DNA of 64,000 bases from Taxillus chinensis (Eukaryota; Streptophyta; Magnoliopsida; Santalales; Loranthaceae): NCBI GenBank assembly GCA_023512835.1, contig JAKCVP010000404.1:60832-124831 (forward strand), in the 5' to 3' direction. Below the pieces are notes generated by a model. The model did no database searches. It had not been told where the DNA came from and was given only the letters and a program-made list of their open reading frames with translations. Shown here piece after piece: positions 33,096-43,780 of this stretch (its first letter is position 1; the number at the start of each line of letters is the position of its first letter). The position numbers and the translations under genes were made by a program.

Positions 33096-34133
33096 AATCT
33101 CCGAGGTAGCGCAGACAGCGCTCTAGCGCAGCGCGCAGCAACGTCAACAGCAGGAAGAGCAACAATGGAATTAGCAGAGCGAGCTGCGCCTCCAAGGCAG
33201 CGAGCTCGAGCTCAGCTGTAGACAATTTGAATTTCTTCTCATTTCGGTTTTGTAAACTTCAAATTCTGCGCCATCAATCATCAAAAGTTACAAGTCCTCG
33301 AACAGGTTTCGGTAATGATCGGATCAGGTTTTGGTGGAAAGAGCGTGGTGACAAAAGAGTGATCTGATCACGATGCAGGAAGAAAGATTCGAAGGCAGAA
33401 GAGGGAAGGAACGGGGTGCTTAAACAAGGATTTCTTTGGCGAGCACATGCTTGGATCTTTTGCATCTGAGGGAACGATTGCTCAGTGTTACATGCTCTCA
33501 GTTGGATCTTTTCGCTCTCTCCCAGATTCTGGGGCGCTGGGGTATGTCAGGCTGTAAGCTCTGAGAGATTGGAATATTGTGAGACTTTCAGCGACTAAGC
33601 GACTGAAAACGAGCCTTGTTCGGGTGGATGGGCGTAACGAGATTGAATGGTATGCGCATGAGATATAGCATGGAATGATGCGAGTGAAGGCGAAACGATA
33701 AGGGAAGAAAATTGGATCGCTGTTGAACTGAGTGCATTCGGCTTGGGTTAATGTAGGAGCCATGCGGCCTCTTCACCCTTCAAATAATGACACCAGCATT
33801 TCAAGCAGGCAATCAAAGAGAACACTTCAGATCAGATGCTCAATGGTTTAAGAAGGTTCTGAGAGCAGTGTATCACTGCAACTTTTGCTTTGCTTTAGTC
33901 AAGGATTTTGACAGACTTGTACTTTCCCAACTCAGAGTATTGTCATTTCTTAATTTTTCAGAGAATCTCACCCTCGCTCTCTTCAGATATCTTGCTTTTG
34001 AGAAGGTTCTACGACGCTTGACGACCTATGTGAGACCCCTTCTGCTTGCGGCAATCCAGACGAAGACCCATGATTGATTCGATATAACAAGCGTATAATT
34101 TAAGTTCTTGTTCAAGCGCTATCACGGCTGTGT
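33096..34133. other. intergenic region
   Basis: No supported gene. The 33787-34077 plus frame (96 codons) has no visible domain and is not called. Base composition is more AT-rich than in the conserved gene blocks. Confidence 0.4.
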
Positions 34134-34738
34134 TTACCCTCCCACGTACAACATTCCAGGAAAGAGTCCTCCAATGATGATTTCAGGAGGCAGAGGCTCA
34201 CAAAGGTGAGCGGGGACCTGCAATTCGGCTGCTTCTCCCGGGTCTGTGCTGCCAGTCATGTTTGGAATCGTCGTAGAGGTATTACCACAGAGCCTCTGCT
34301 GACGGATCAGAGTCTTAATTAGACTGTCGGCAACCCTGAGTGTCCCACTGTCAGTATGAGCCTTTCACATTGTATTGCAGATCAACTTACTATACAACCC
34401 TGGCATAGTAATATTCAACCTTGTAAGCCACGTGGGCTGAGTATCCGTGGAACTTCAACGGCCGCGCGAGCGTTCTGGGGAAGTGGGTTGCGAGGTCGCG
34501 CAAGAAAATGAGAAATGCGTAGTAGTTTCGAACGGACCGAAGCCAGTCAGGGGGGACGACCGGCTGTTGTCACGCTGGCAGGCGCGCAAGAAGAGAATTG
34601 TGAGGTGTTCTCAAAGTACAATGCTGGGCTTTATAGGTCCGGGCGGAAGGTGGACATAGCCACAAGTGCGCCCGCTGTGGCTGAATTGGAGCCCAAGTCC
34701 GCTATGACATTGACGACTGGTGCTGTGAAGTAAATCAT
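34134..34738 (-). CDS. small orphan gene made of short exons
   Basis: Proposed complement of exons 34134-34347, 34391-34563 and 34664-34738; about 153 aa. The two 3' exons join in phase across a 43-nt intron with donor GTAAGT and acceptor CAG. They read 'VEYYYARVVYGTLRVADS' and 'LIKTLIRQQRLCG', ending 'IIIGGLFPGMLYVGG'. Before them comes 'DWLRSVRNYYAFLIFLRDL'. The first exon (ATG at 34738, 'MIYFTAPVVNVIADLGS') is less sure because its donor GTGGCT is weak. A different first exon using the GTACTT at about 34618 would be in another frame. Composition is clearly protein-like, with an aromatic, basic helix-rich middle. No known family is recognised; hydrophobic stretches are too short for certain membrane segments. 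Confidence 0.45.
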
Positions 34739-34955
34739 GAGGGGCAAATGGTGTGTGAGAAGTGGAGTGAGGAGAGGAGAAAAGAAAAAGCGATTATGAG
34801 TAGAATCTCAAGCCAATCTGGGAGGTGAAAGAGATTCGCCAGGCCCCGTTCTCCACTGGCTGGAAGACCACAGAATCCTGCTGTGGATTTAATCGTGGAA
34901 CGCTTCGTCAGTAGGTTGAGTATTCATACGCCTGTGAAGCACTCAGAGGTCATTC

Positions 34956-35715
34956 TCAACCCCACAGCCTGGCTGGACGACATGGCTGCTCTTGATATGA
35001 AATCCAAGCGTAGAACGATGCGAGCAACTGGGTATTATCGCCAGTGAGCACCTTATCGCGTTTCGTAGGGATCATCTCGGCAAGGTGTCGAGCAGATGGC
35101 AAAGGACCGGCGTTGGTACATCTTTCGGGATTGCAGTCGTCAAGTTTAAAATCGTTAGGTTTGGACGTTACATTGTCGCAAGTACCACGATAACATCGGA
35201 GAGGCTCGTCTGCACGATGCAGCGAGGCTGAACGGTCAAGGTAGCTCATGCCTGACATATGGCTCATTGCTGATTCTTGACCGTTGAGTTGAGCACAGAC
35301 GATGTTGTTGGTCTGCCGAACAGTGGACTCAGGGGTACGCTCAGGTATGATGCAGAATCTGCTGAGCGTTCGTGCACTTTGATGGAGCTCAGGCTGGGTT
35401 TTCATTGTTGCAAAAGTGGGACTTGAAGCCGTGTCAATGTACCTTTTGAACAACTTGAAACTCAGGTCCAAGGGAGGAAAAATCTGTAATAGCTTTAGAT
35501 GCCTCAGACGGGCGAAGGTCAAGATCCTGCTCTTCTTCCTCTTCGGCGAGGAGGTGTAAGTCATCGCTTTCGATGCCGTGCAGGCCTTGGAGCTGTTTCA
35601 TTCGCCCGTGGAGCGGACGATGATTATTGGCAATTCGATTAGCTCTGCCGTGGTCACTGGGTGCAGTGCGCTTGGAGCATGCAGGTTGCCGACGACGAAG
35701 GGTATTCATAGCCAC
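34956..35715 (-). CDS. hypothetical protein
   Basis: Proposed complement of exons 34956-35393 and 35443-35715, 236 aa. The intron is 49 nt (donor GTACAT, acceptor CAG), phase 0. Exon 1 is Arg/Gln/His-rich with an acidic 'AEEEEEQDLDLRPSE'. Exon 2 is hydrophilic with scattered cysteines ('CYRGTCDNV' and 'DDCNPERCTN'). No signal peptide or domain is recognised. The two frames join without stops and the donor follows a natural codon border, but the gene could be spurious. Confidence 0.38.
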
Positions 35716-36340
35716 CGATTTTTGGCTCGTCTGCTGAGAGTCAATTGCGTCGTGTATGTTCAGTTACCTACATATCTCCTGAGTCTTACTTTGTGCCCAA
35801 AGCGGGTGGAGTACTCTTTATTGGTAAGGGTACAGCTGCTTGAGTAGATCACATGTCAGAATGTACAATTTCTTGGAGGCTGGAATGGAACCTTGTCAAT
35901 GTATTGTATTAAGAAAGGCTTAGGTCTTTGCTTAACACTGTGGTCAGAGTAAAAGTGCGAGCTCGAGTGAGAAGTCTTGTAAAGTCAATTTGCGAAGGTG
36001 GCAGGCACGACTGGCAAGATTGCGATGCTTTGTTGTGTGCAAGTGGTTCCACGTGCCGCTAATTGCAACTTTCATAACATGTCCGAACAAGCTACGCGCT
36101 TATTGCTAGAGAGTCAGTGATATTTGAATTGCATTTAGAGCCATGCCAAGCTATTCCTGCAAAATAAGTATACAGTCAGATAGTATACGCGCCTCGAGCA
36201 CCATCTACAGAACCTTCATGAGGTATGCGGATCTTCACCTAGACCCTTGTCACATCAACCCAATGCAGAACCGGACGCCGACGCTATATAACATCCCAAT
36301 GACCGCCGCCATGCTGTGTCCCTCGTGCGTGTGTGGGACT
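35716..36340. other. intergenic region
   Basis: No coding signal seen. It holds the 3' flank of the Dre2 gene and the upstream region of the hypothetical minus-strand gene. Confidence 0.45.
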
Positions 36341-37424
36341 CTATAATTGGATATCGTTATTCAACAACCTGACCTCTTCTCCGGGCTTGAACGCGGGAAG
36401 GCCAATGTACGGGCAACCATCGCATCTGAAAGCATCGCCCAGTGCACAGTTGCCGCAGCTGCCAACCTTTCCTTGGACTGTGAAGTCAACCTCGGCGAGA
36501 TCATCCGTATCCAGCTTCACAGAATTGGTCGGCGCAGCCTGAGCTTGAGCCTCGCCGGGGTGCAGACCTTGGAGAGCTTTGTCTGCGGCCGCGCGCTTCG
36601 CTTGATCCTCAGCCTCGAGCTTCTGGGCAAGACCACAGGTGCAGTCTTTGCAAGCCCGACGGCGTTTGCCTGCTTTGGGCTTGCATTCGGGTGCTACTGG
36701 CCGTTAGCAGAGGCTCATCATGCCGCAAACTGCGAAACTTACGGGGCATGATTGGTCTGGCCTTATCTTCTTCAGTCAAAAGGTCATTCTCGTCGATTAA
36801 CTCATCATCCTCGCCGTCATCGATCTCAATGGGCCCGTCCAGATCATCTGAGAAATCTACGAAGCCAACGCCAGCGGGCTTAGCTGGCGCAGCTTGTGGG
36901 GGCAGGGGAGTATTCGAAGAGCCATTGTTTGATGCATTTGCATCTCGCTTCCTGCCAAACTTCAAAGGTACAGCAACGCTGCTGCTCTGCTCAGGCTTGA
37001 CGACACCGTCGGTACCCTGTGGAACAAGACCCGCAAGGATGGCTTCGTTCTTCTCGCTGCCATCCGCGACGGCAAACTTGCCGTCCTGGCTCTGTAGTCT
37101 GCCGCCATCTTTCAAAGCCTGCACCAAGCGCGCAAGACATGCACGGTCGAGAATCTTCTGTGACTCGGCACGTGAACCGTCGGCGTCTGTGAGCAAGAGG
37201 ACAAGATCGTATGTGGCAGCGGGCAAGTTGACAAGACCTGCCGCAAGACGGTCTAGCATCTGGATATCTGTCGAAGAGCGGTCATGGGAGGCAGCGATCT
37301 CGGAGAGTCGCTCAGGGTGTGCGGCGATGGATGGCGGGGCTAGCAAAAGGGTGCGAGAGGCGGTTTTGGTGGGGGCAAAGGAGGGCACGTCTTCGTAGGT
37401 GTCGAGGACAACTGCTGGAGCCAT
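36341..37424 (-). CDS. DRE2: Fe-S cluster assembly protein Dre2 (anamorsin/CIAPIN1)
   Basis: Complement of exons 36341-36693 and 36743-37424, 344 aa. The intron is 49 nt, donor GTAAGT, acceptor TAG with a GCTAAC branch site. The N-terminal half is a degenerate methyltransferase-like domain. After an acidic linker ('[15 protein letters not shown]') the CIAPIN1 domain carries the two metal sites. Motif A is C231-x10-C242-x2-C245-x-C247. Motif B is C307-x2-C310-x7-C318-x2-C321. All eight cysteines are present. With the reductase Tah18, Dre2 passes electrons from NADPH to early steps of cytosolic Fe-S protein assembly; it is essential in yeast. It is cytosolic and partly in the mitochondrial intermembrane space in other species. 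The start at 37424 gives '[16 protein letters not shown]', typical of fungal members. Confidence 0.95.
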
Positions 37425-39009
37425 GGTGGATGCGTGTGTTCTGGAATGAGCAGTGTTGCAGGAAAGGCGTGAAAGAAAGTACAATTCAAAAAAAAGTTGA
37501 GGCGGATTGCTAAGGTGAAGTTCGAGAATTGGCCGACGTAAGACGCCGCGGAAGTGCTGGCCTACTCGCGTCAGTCGATTGGTCAGCCGAAGCAAAACGC
37601 TAGGGAGCGCGCGATGACTGGGTGATCTACGGCTGCTTTTGCTGTATGACACGTGAGTGGATTTTTTCAGGCAGATCACGGGAAGTCAAATGATAAACAG
37701 AGTGGTGCGAAGTGCGACACGATGCAGAGGCATGCTCGATACCCCAGTCATCAGCCTTGACCATCGAGGACGCCTCGGACAGTCAAGCACCGCGGGGCGC
37801 CCTTGAGCCGCCATGCCAGGCAGTCCAGGCACGCAGAGATGCCACATAGTGATTGGGGCGAGCCCTTGACTAACCTCGTTAGGCCAGCTCGGGAGGGCAC
37901 TCCGGCAGCACCTGCACTTTCAGGTCTCAGACGGGACTTGGAAACGCATGGAGGCGGGGAGGCGTGGGAGGCCAGTGACGGGACTTCAGGGCTCATCCTG
38001 TCGGCCCCAATTTAGCGCTCGAGGCCGATCGGGCAGTGCGGGCCAAGTGGCAGGAGGTCCAACCCCGCATTGCTATTAGTGCTAGACAGGGCGGGCAATG
38101 ACGACGCATGGCAGCTAAAACTGAACCGGACCGGCCTTGAGTCGATCAGGACTACATGTGCAGTACAAGCAGCTACTATGTGTACAGCTGTCTCCCATCA
38201 GCTCGCACGCCCGGCTGAAGCCAAGGCACGGGATAGACGAATCACCGCAGCGCCCGGAAGCCGCTATCAAAGAACAAGGAAAGGTACCAGTATGGCGATT
38301 GGATACGGAATAGAGGGGCCTAGATGCCGGTACCAGACCACTCTCACGCGACCACTGCCTGCACAGGTAAAGTACTGCGACTGTACCCCTGAGGCAGCAT
38401 CATAGTGCCTTCCCCGCCCTCTGTATCCTGATCCTGACACATTGCGTCCCAGCGCGGGGCCACGCCTGGCGTCACTCATGCAGCTTGCGAGCGAGCAGGG
38501 CGCAGACACCTAGACTCCAGACTGGTGGGACCACTCATCACGATGGCAGACAAAGAAGAAGATATCCAGCAGCACTTGTGTGGATTGTTCAGATAGATAG
38601 ACAGCCCCAACATGGACAATCGATCAGCGTCGACCGCATTCCATCCACTCTTGTTTCCCCTCATCCAACCTGTGCCCCCCTCCCTAAAAGCCGGGCGACG
38701 TTTGTTTGGTCTGCGCGGCCTCATGTAAGCCCTCTTTCCCAACCGGAAGAGAGTCCGTGCCCTGGATCACGAGACAAGACCTCCACCACCTGCGTCAAAG
38801 CTGCCCCCATTGGAAACCCAGGCGAGATACGCAACTCGGTACTGGGGTTTGCGTGCTTCCTATTCGGCAGGTACTTTTGTTCTCCCTCTCCTCTTCCTTT
38901 TTCTCTTCTTCTTTCCTCCTCTTCATTCTCCACCATCACAGCCATTGACTCTCATCAACACCATCGTCCTTCTCCCTCGTTTTCATCAACACTTGTACAA
39001 CACAACATC
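37425..39009. promoter_or_regulatory. 1.6-kb divergent intergenic region between DRE2 and the Stf2-like gene
   Basis: No supported gene. The 3' part (38870-39005) is a dense CT tract, the likely core promoter and leader of the Stf2-like gene. Confidence 0.5.
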
Positions 39010-39734
39010 AGTAAGTTATCTTCTTCACTCATACACCTTGTTGATACTTGGAGGTCATTGTCCAGAGAGTTTCCTTGATAAGCTTTGCTTGGATAAAGCC
39101 ATATCAATCACTCTGAAACCCACATCCCTAGCGTACCTTATCAACATCATCTTGCTATCTCATACTAACCAGTCCCCACCAGTGACCCGTACCCACAAGT
39201 ACAACGAACGCGATCACCACCACGAAGTCGAAGCAGACCTCCCCAAGTGGTTTGCCAAATCAGGCCACATCGATTCCGCTCCAAACAAGGTCAAGAAAGA
39301 CGGTGCTGGCAAGTCCAACTGGTAAGCTTAGCTTGCTTTCCTTCCCTTCCCTTCCCTTTGTCTGCTCCTCTTCACCTCGTCACCTCTTGCGTAGATGAGC
39401 CTCTCCACTATCAGCTCCAGCAGACAAGACTGACAAGACTCCTAGGGGCCGCCCTGCCGACGAGCTCAATGACCAAGTGATCAACTTCACCAATCCCCGT
39501 CGTCGCTCCAACTCCTCTGCCGACCCACGTGTCACCGCAGGCGCCTTCAAGTCCAAGTTTGAAACCATTGAGCCCGAGCCAGTCTTTGAGGAAGAGCTCC
39601 ACGGTGCTTCTGCTCCAGACTACAAGTCTCACTTCGCTGACGAAGTCGACTCGTCCGCCGACGACGAGCTCTACTCTCCGCTCGAGGAGGCTAGTACCAA
39701 TGGTAGCGTGAGTGGGGGCGAGGAGCGTAAGTAG
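39010..39734 (+). CDS. Stf2/Tma10-like stress protein (ATPase-stabilising factor family)
   Basis: Exons 39010 (the A of the start codon), 39183-39321 and 39446-39734; 142 aa. The start codon is split A|TG by a 172-nt intron (donor GTAAGT, branch TACTAAC, acceptor CAG). The core 'MTRTHKYNE', 'DLPKWFAKSGHIDSAPNKV', 'KKDGAGKSNWGRP' matches the yeast Stf2/Tma10 family, small hydrophilic proteins linked to F1F0-ATPase stabilisation, ribosome association and desiccation tolerance. The fungal C-terminal extension (Ser/Asp/Glu-rich) is longer than in yeast. The stop lies inside a GTAAGTAG string, so a further intron that skips this stop cannot be excluded. Highly expressed genes of this type often have long leaders, as here. 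Confidence 0.82.
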
Positions 39735-40532
39735 GTTTCGATGCTTTGCCGCCTGTGCTCGTATGTCTAGCTGCTTGACGAGACTCGCTGCCTGCTACTT
39801 GTTGCAAGGTCGTGTCAGGTCGTCGTGTAGTTGCTGTTGAGCATGGGGGGTGTGCGTCAGACCTACTTGCGCTTCGCTTGTATTCTGGTGATGATGACTT
39901 GACACGACTATGCTGCTGTTCTTACACGCTTTCGCGGGACTCGCTACCGGCTTGCTGCTGGTAGCGGGATACTATAATCACTGATCTCCCACTGTGGAGC
40001 AATGAATGACATTCCTTTGATGCACACTTGTCTTCTTTCTCTTGTCTTGCTGCTGTATTATGTCATGCCTGTGCATTTATAATCTTGTCGCCAGTCGATG
40101 AGAAAGAGCCCTGTTCATTGTTACTGTCTTCTTTCGTGAAGACGAGATACCAAGTCCCTTGAGTACCATTCCCATACGCTCCAATCTGTCGCTAAGACAG
40201 ACGCAACACCTCTCAAGTGTCCTTATCGGACTAGGGCTGTCAGACTCATCAACTCTTCGAGCATTCGACGATTCGACAATCGAGTATCGACACAAGACCT
40301 TATCTCTGTGTCATTACAGGTGCCAATGACATGTTAGTCCGTCCAATCTTCAATCAGCAAAACGCACATTCGGTGCTAGGTCAGCAGAAGCGCAAGCAGT
40401 ATTCGAATGGCGAAAAAAAAAAGACAAGAGCAGCATCCGAATAGCAATATGTGCATTCCAGTATTCGAAATGCAGCCGCTAAAAAGTACACGTGCCTGAG
40501 CGCATGCCTGACCTCCTTCCCATCTCTCAACC
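39735..40532. other. intergenic region between convergent genes
   Basis: It holds the 3' UTRs of the Stf2-like and Swc4 genes. No further gene seen. Confidence 0.5.
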
Positions 40533-42398
40533 TTACCCCTTTCGACTCTTCTTCGTCGATGCTCGACTAGCATCACTAAGCACGCTAGCGCTGCGCTTCC
40601 CATTCCGCGTCCCAGGCCGACTATGATGCGTATCAGCCGGACTACTTTCTCGTCTCCCATCCTGCGGCTCAGACTTGATCGTCGTGTCGCCTTCTGCATT
40701 GTCATCATCTTCTCCATCTCCGTCTGCATCTCCAGCCGCATCGCCGTCGCCATCATCGCCATGAGCATGAGCGTGAGCATTAGCATCAGCATTATCCGGT
40801 GCCTGTGAATCGTCGTTCTTCGACTCTGCTTGTGCGGATTTAGCTGCATCCCCTGCGCTGCCATCGCCCGATTGTTCACCCTTTCCTGCTGCAAGCTCCT
40901 TGCGCTGCTTCTCAACGAGTATCTCATTCTCTTCCTTCTCTCTCATCTTCCGCGCATCCAGCAGTAAAGTGACTTTGTTAATCAGACGCTCCATTGCAGC
41001 GCACACGGGCTCCGTCGGCATCTGCAGGAATTCCGGCACCTCAATCTCCGCCAGGACATCACGGATCTTATTGGTCTGCACTTGACTCTTCGCCTGCCGC
41101 AGCTTGTTCAGCTTATCGGAGCGGAAGGAGACACCGGGCGTGAGGCGGTCGTGCGTGGAGACACCGAAACGAGCTTCACTTCGCGATGTAAGCTGGCGAT
41201 GCGTGGGTCCCTGCTGTGCGGAGAGCGAGGCGCGTTTCTGCTGTGATGCGGACGTCGGTGTGCCATTCTGGCCAGCGGCGGCCGGCGATTGCAGTGAGCC
41301 TTGCCCTTCGATCGTTGGGCGGCGGCTCTGGAGTTTGCGGTTCTTGTCATTGGCGATGACGCGCTGGAACAGCTGTGTGATTTCCGCGTACGTGGCGAAG
41401 CTTGCACCGCCGGATTTGTCGTCTGTGAGACCGTGGTCGAGGCGTTCGCGCAACTCTTTGAGCTGGCTCGCGAAACGCTCTTGATGGTTGTAGATGCGGC
41501 GTAGTTCGTCCACCAGGTATCGTTCTTCCTTTACTTCGTCGGTGTTGCGGAGCATGAGGACTTCGCGGCCTCGTTTGCGCCTTGATTCGATCTCGGGGTT
41601 GAACTTGACCATCTTCTCGTGGTCTGCAAACTCTGCTGCGGTCATGTTCGAGACGGGGGTTCGCAGTTCCATGACTTTGGCTGCGACAGTGTAAAAGCGT
41701 GCTTTGAGGTGCTCTAGGGTCCGCGACGTAGGTGCGTCTGCACCTTCGGGTGTGAATTCGAAGCGATCCCAGACGACTGGCCATTTACCGTAGTAATCAT
41801 TGTACAGATTCATGAGGTAGTCTGTTTCTTTCTTCGACCACTCTGGGTCTTCTAGGTGCTGGGTATACTCGTCATCGGTGTACTCTGGTGCCTTAACGCC
41901 CACGTTATATTTTGTGAACGAGTACTCGGACTCTGTGGGCGCAGGTGCTTGTTCTGTCTCAGCTGGCGTCTCAGTATCAGGTTTAGGATCAATGTCCATG
42001 GGCTTCTCGCCCTCTGCTTCCTGCGCCGTGGCGGTCGGTGCTGACAGTGCCTCGCGTCTCCAGTGTCTCAGCATAAGCCCATCTCCTCTCGCCTGGTTCG
42101 CAAACGGCGTCACTGTCCATCTTGAATTGAGTACGGTTTTTCCAGGCGCGGCTTTGTACTTTTTGGACTGCGGTCCGATGGGGATGGGCGGTGCGCGTTC
42201 TCCTATCAGCGCGAACAACTCTCGTGCCATACCCTCTGTCGAATAATGTTAGTGACCGTGTTTTTACTCTCTGTACGTACGCGCAGCTATACCAGGACGC
42301 TTGTGAGAGGCCTTTGCCTTCTTCTTGGGTCGCGGCTGCGACGACGTCGAGTGCTCGGCCGACAGGCCAAGCATATCGCGCACATCTCTGCTTGACAT
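40533..42398 (-). CDS. SWC4: SWR1/NuA4 complex subunit Swc4 (Eaf2/DMAP1)
   Basis: Complement of exons 40533-42235 and 42281-42398, 606 aa. The intron is 45 nt, donor GTACGT, acceptor CAG. The N-terminus 'MSSRDVRDMLGL' and 'GMARELFALIGERAPPIP' are family hallmarks. The SANT/Myb-like segment follows around 'DPEWSKKETDYLMNLYNDYY' and 'KWPVVWDRFEF', then the conserved 'LRRIYNHQERFASQLKELR' helix. A Ser/Gln-rich linker leads to the DMAP1 region 'GVSFRSDKLNKLRQAK', and the tail is rich in Asp, Ala and Gly. Swc4 is shared by the SWR1 remodeller (H2A.Z deposition) and the NuA4 acetyltransferase. It acts in the nucleus. The tail contains a long GAT/GCA codon run. It shares a 256-bp divergent promoter with the p24 gene. 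Confidence 0.94.
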
Positions 42399-42654
42399 CT
42401 TGACCGCTGTATGAACAGTCGCGACAGGCAGCAGTAGAGAGATGAAAGAGGGGATGCAAGAATCGCAATCGACGCAAAGTGAATGTAGAAGTCACCTCAG
42501 AGCGCCCGGACGCGACAGCGGCGGCCAAGGCAGCTGATTGGTCAGAATTCGGTACATCTGTCAGGAGTTGCTGAAGGTCCAACTTATCGTCCATTCCACA
42601 CTGATAGCATTCAATTGTCTCCTCTGCACAGTTCCCGCTACCCTTCACACTGCA

Positions 42655-43445
42655 ATGGCTCCCTCATCATGGCTGTTGGCTGGTGCAGCCTTCCTGTCTG
42701 CTGTCGTTCCTGCTGATGCGCTGTACTTTTACATGAGCGCCAGCGAGCCAAAGTGCTTTTTCGAGGATCTACCAAAGGACACACTGGTCGTTGGTGCGTC
42801 TCTTCTAACCCCCCAGCACGCGACATGCTCATCCTTTCTAACTGAATTGCAACAGGTCACTACAGCACTGATGTCTACCAGGCTACCAGCCATCAATGGG
42901 CCGCCGACCCAAATCTAGGCATCCACATTACCGTCGACGAAACCTTTGACAACGACCACCGTGTCGTCTCGCAAAAGGGCAAGGACGCAGGCCGCTTCAC
43001 CTTCACCGCCGCCGACGCAGGCGAGCACAGGATCTGCTTCCTGCCTACGAATGCCCCTGCAGGCGGCTGGCTGAGCGCCGGTATCCCGCACGACGGCATC
43101 CGCTTCACGCTAGACATGGCCATTGGCGAGACGAGCAAGATTGAAACGACGGACAAGGGCAAGATGCAGGATATCGCGGAGCGAGTGCGGGACTTGAACA
43201 ACCGACTGCAGGACATTCGTCGCGAGCAAATCTTCCAGAGGGTGAGTTGCGCAGCTACGTTTGCGAGTCTTGCGGAACTAACGAGAATCTATCAGGAGCG
43301 TGAGGCTGAGTTCAGAGATTTGTCGGAGGCTGTCAATGCGCGCTCTGTGCGGTGGACGATTATTCAGGTCGTTGTACTGGCTGCTACTTGCGCGTGGCAA
43401 CTCACTCACTTGCGGTCCTTCTTCATCAAGCAAAAGCTTACCTAA
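42655..43445 (+). CDS. p24-family COPII cargo receptor (Emp24/GOLD domain)
   Basis: Exons 42655-42793, 42856-43241 and 43296-43445; 224 aa. Donors are GTGCGT and GTGAGT; both acceptors are CAG. The signal peptide is 'MAPSSWLLAGAAFLSAVVPA', and the mature start is 'LYFYMSASEPKCFFEDLPKD'. The GOLD domain has the usual two cysteines, in 'PKCFFED' and 'EHRICFLP'. A coiled coil follows ('MQDIAERVRDLNNRLQDIRR'). One C-terminal transmembrane helix precedes the short cytosolic tail 'RSFFIKQKLT', whose FF motif is a COPII signal. The family cycles between ER and Golgi and selects cargo; the start most resembles the Erp1/Erp5/Erp6 (gamma) branch rather than Emp24 itself, which is an inference. Confidence 0.92.
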
Positions 43446-43780
43446 GGGTTTCTGGTCTGTAACATTAGCATGGGAACATCAAAGGTGCATTCAGAAGCGC
43501 GCTCATCCTTTCCTTGACTCCGTCTCTGGTCAGTAGAATGAAACAGCAAATCGATGCTTGTTACGCCTCACAAGCGCCATTTACAACATTGACCTGGGAG
43601 GATGCCAGCACTGACCCATTCAGTTGAAAACGAGACTTTTGACACTCGAAGAGACTTTAGAGACTATTCATGATTCATCGGCTCGTCAACTGGCAGCTCC
43701 CAGAACTGCAGTCTGCAAAAGCGCTCCTTCTCAATTCTACATGACCTCTATACAGCGTTCGTCAAAGATGGCCGCCATGC
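43446..43780. other. short intergenic region between convergent genes
   Basis: 3' UTRs of the p24 and permease genes. Nothing else seen. Confidence 0.5.
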
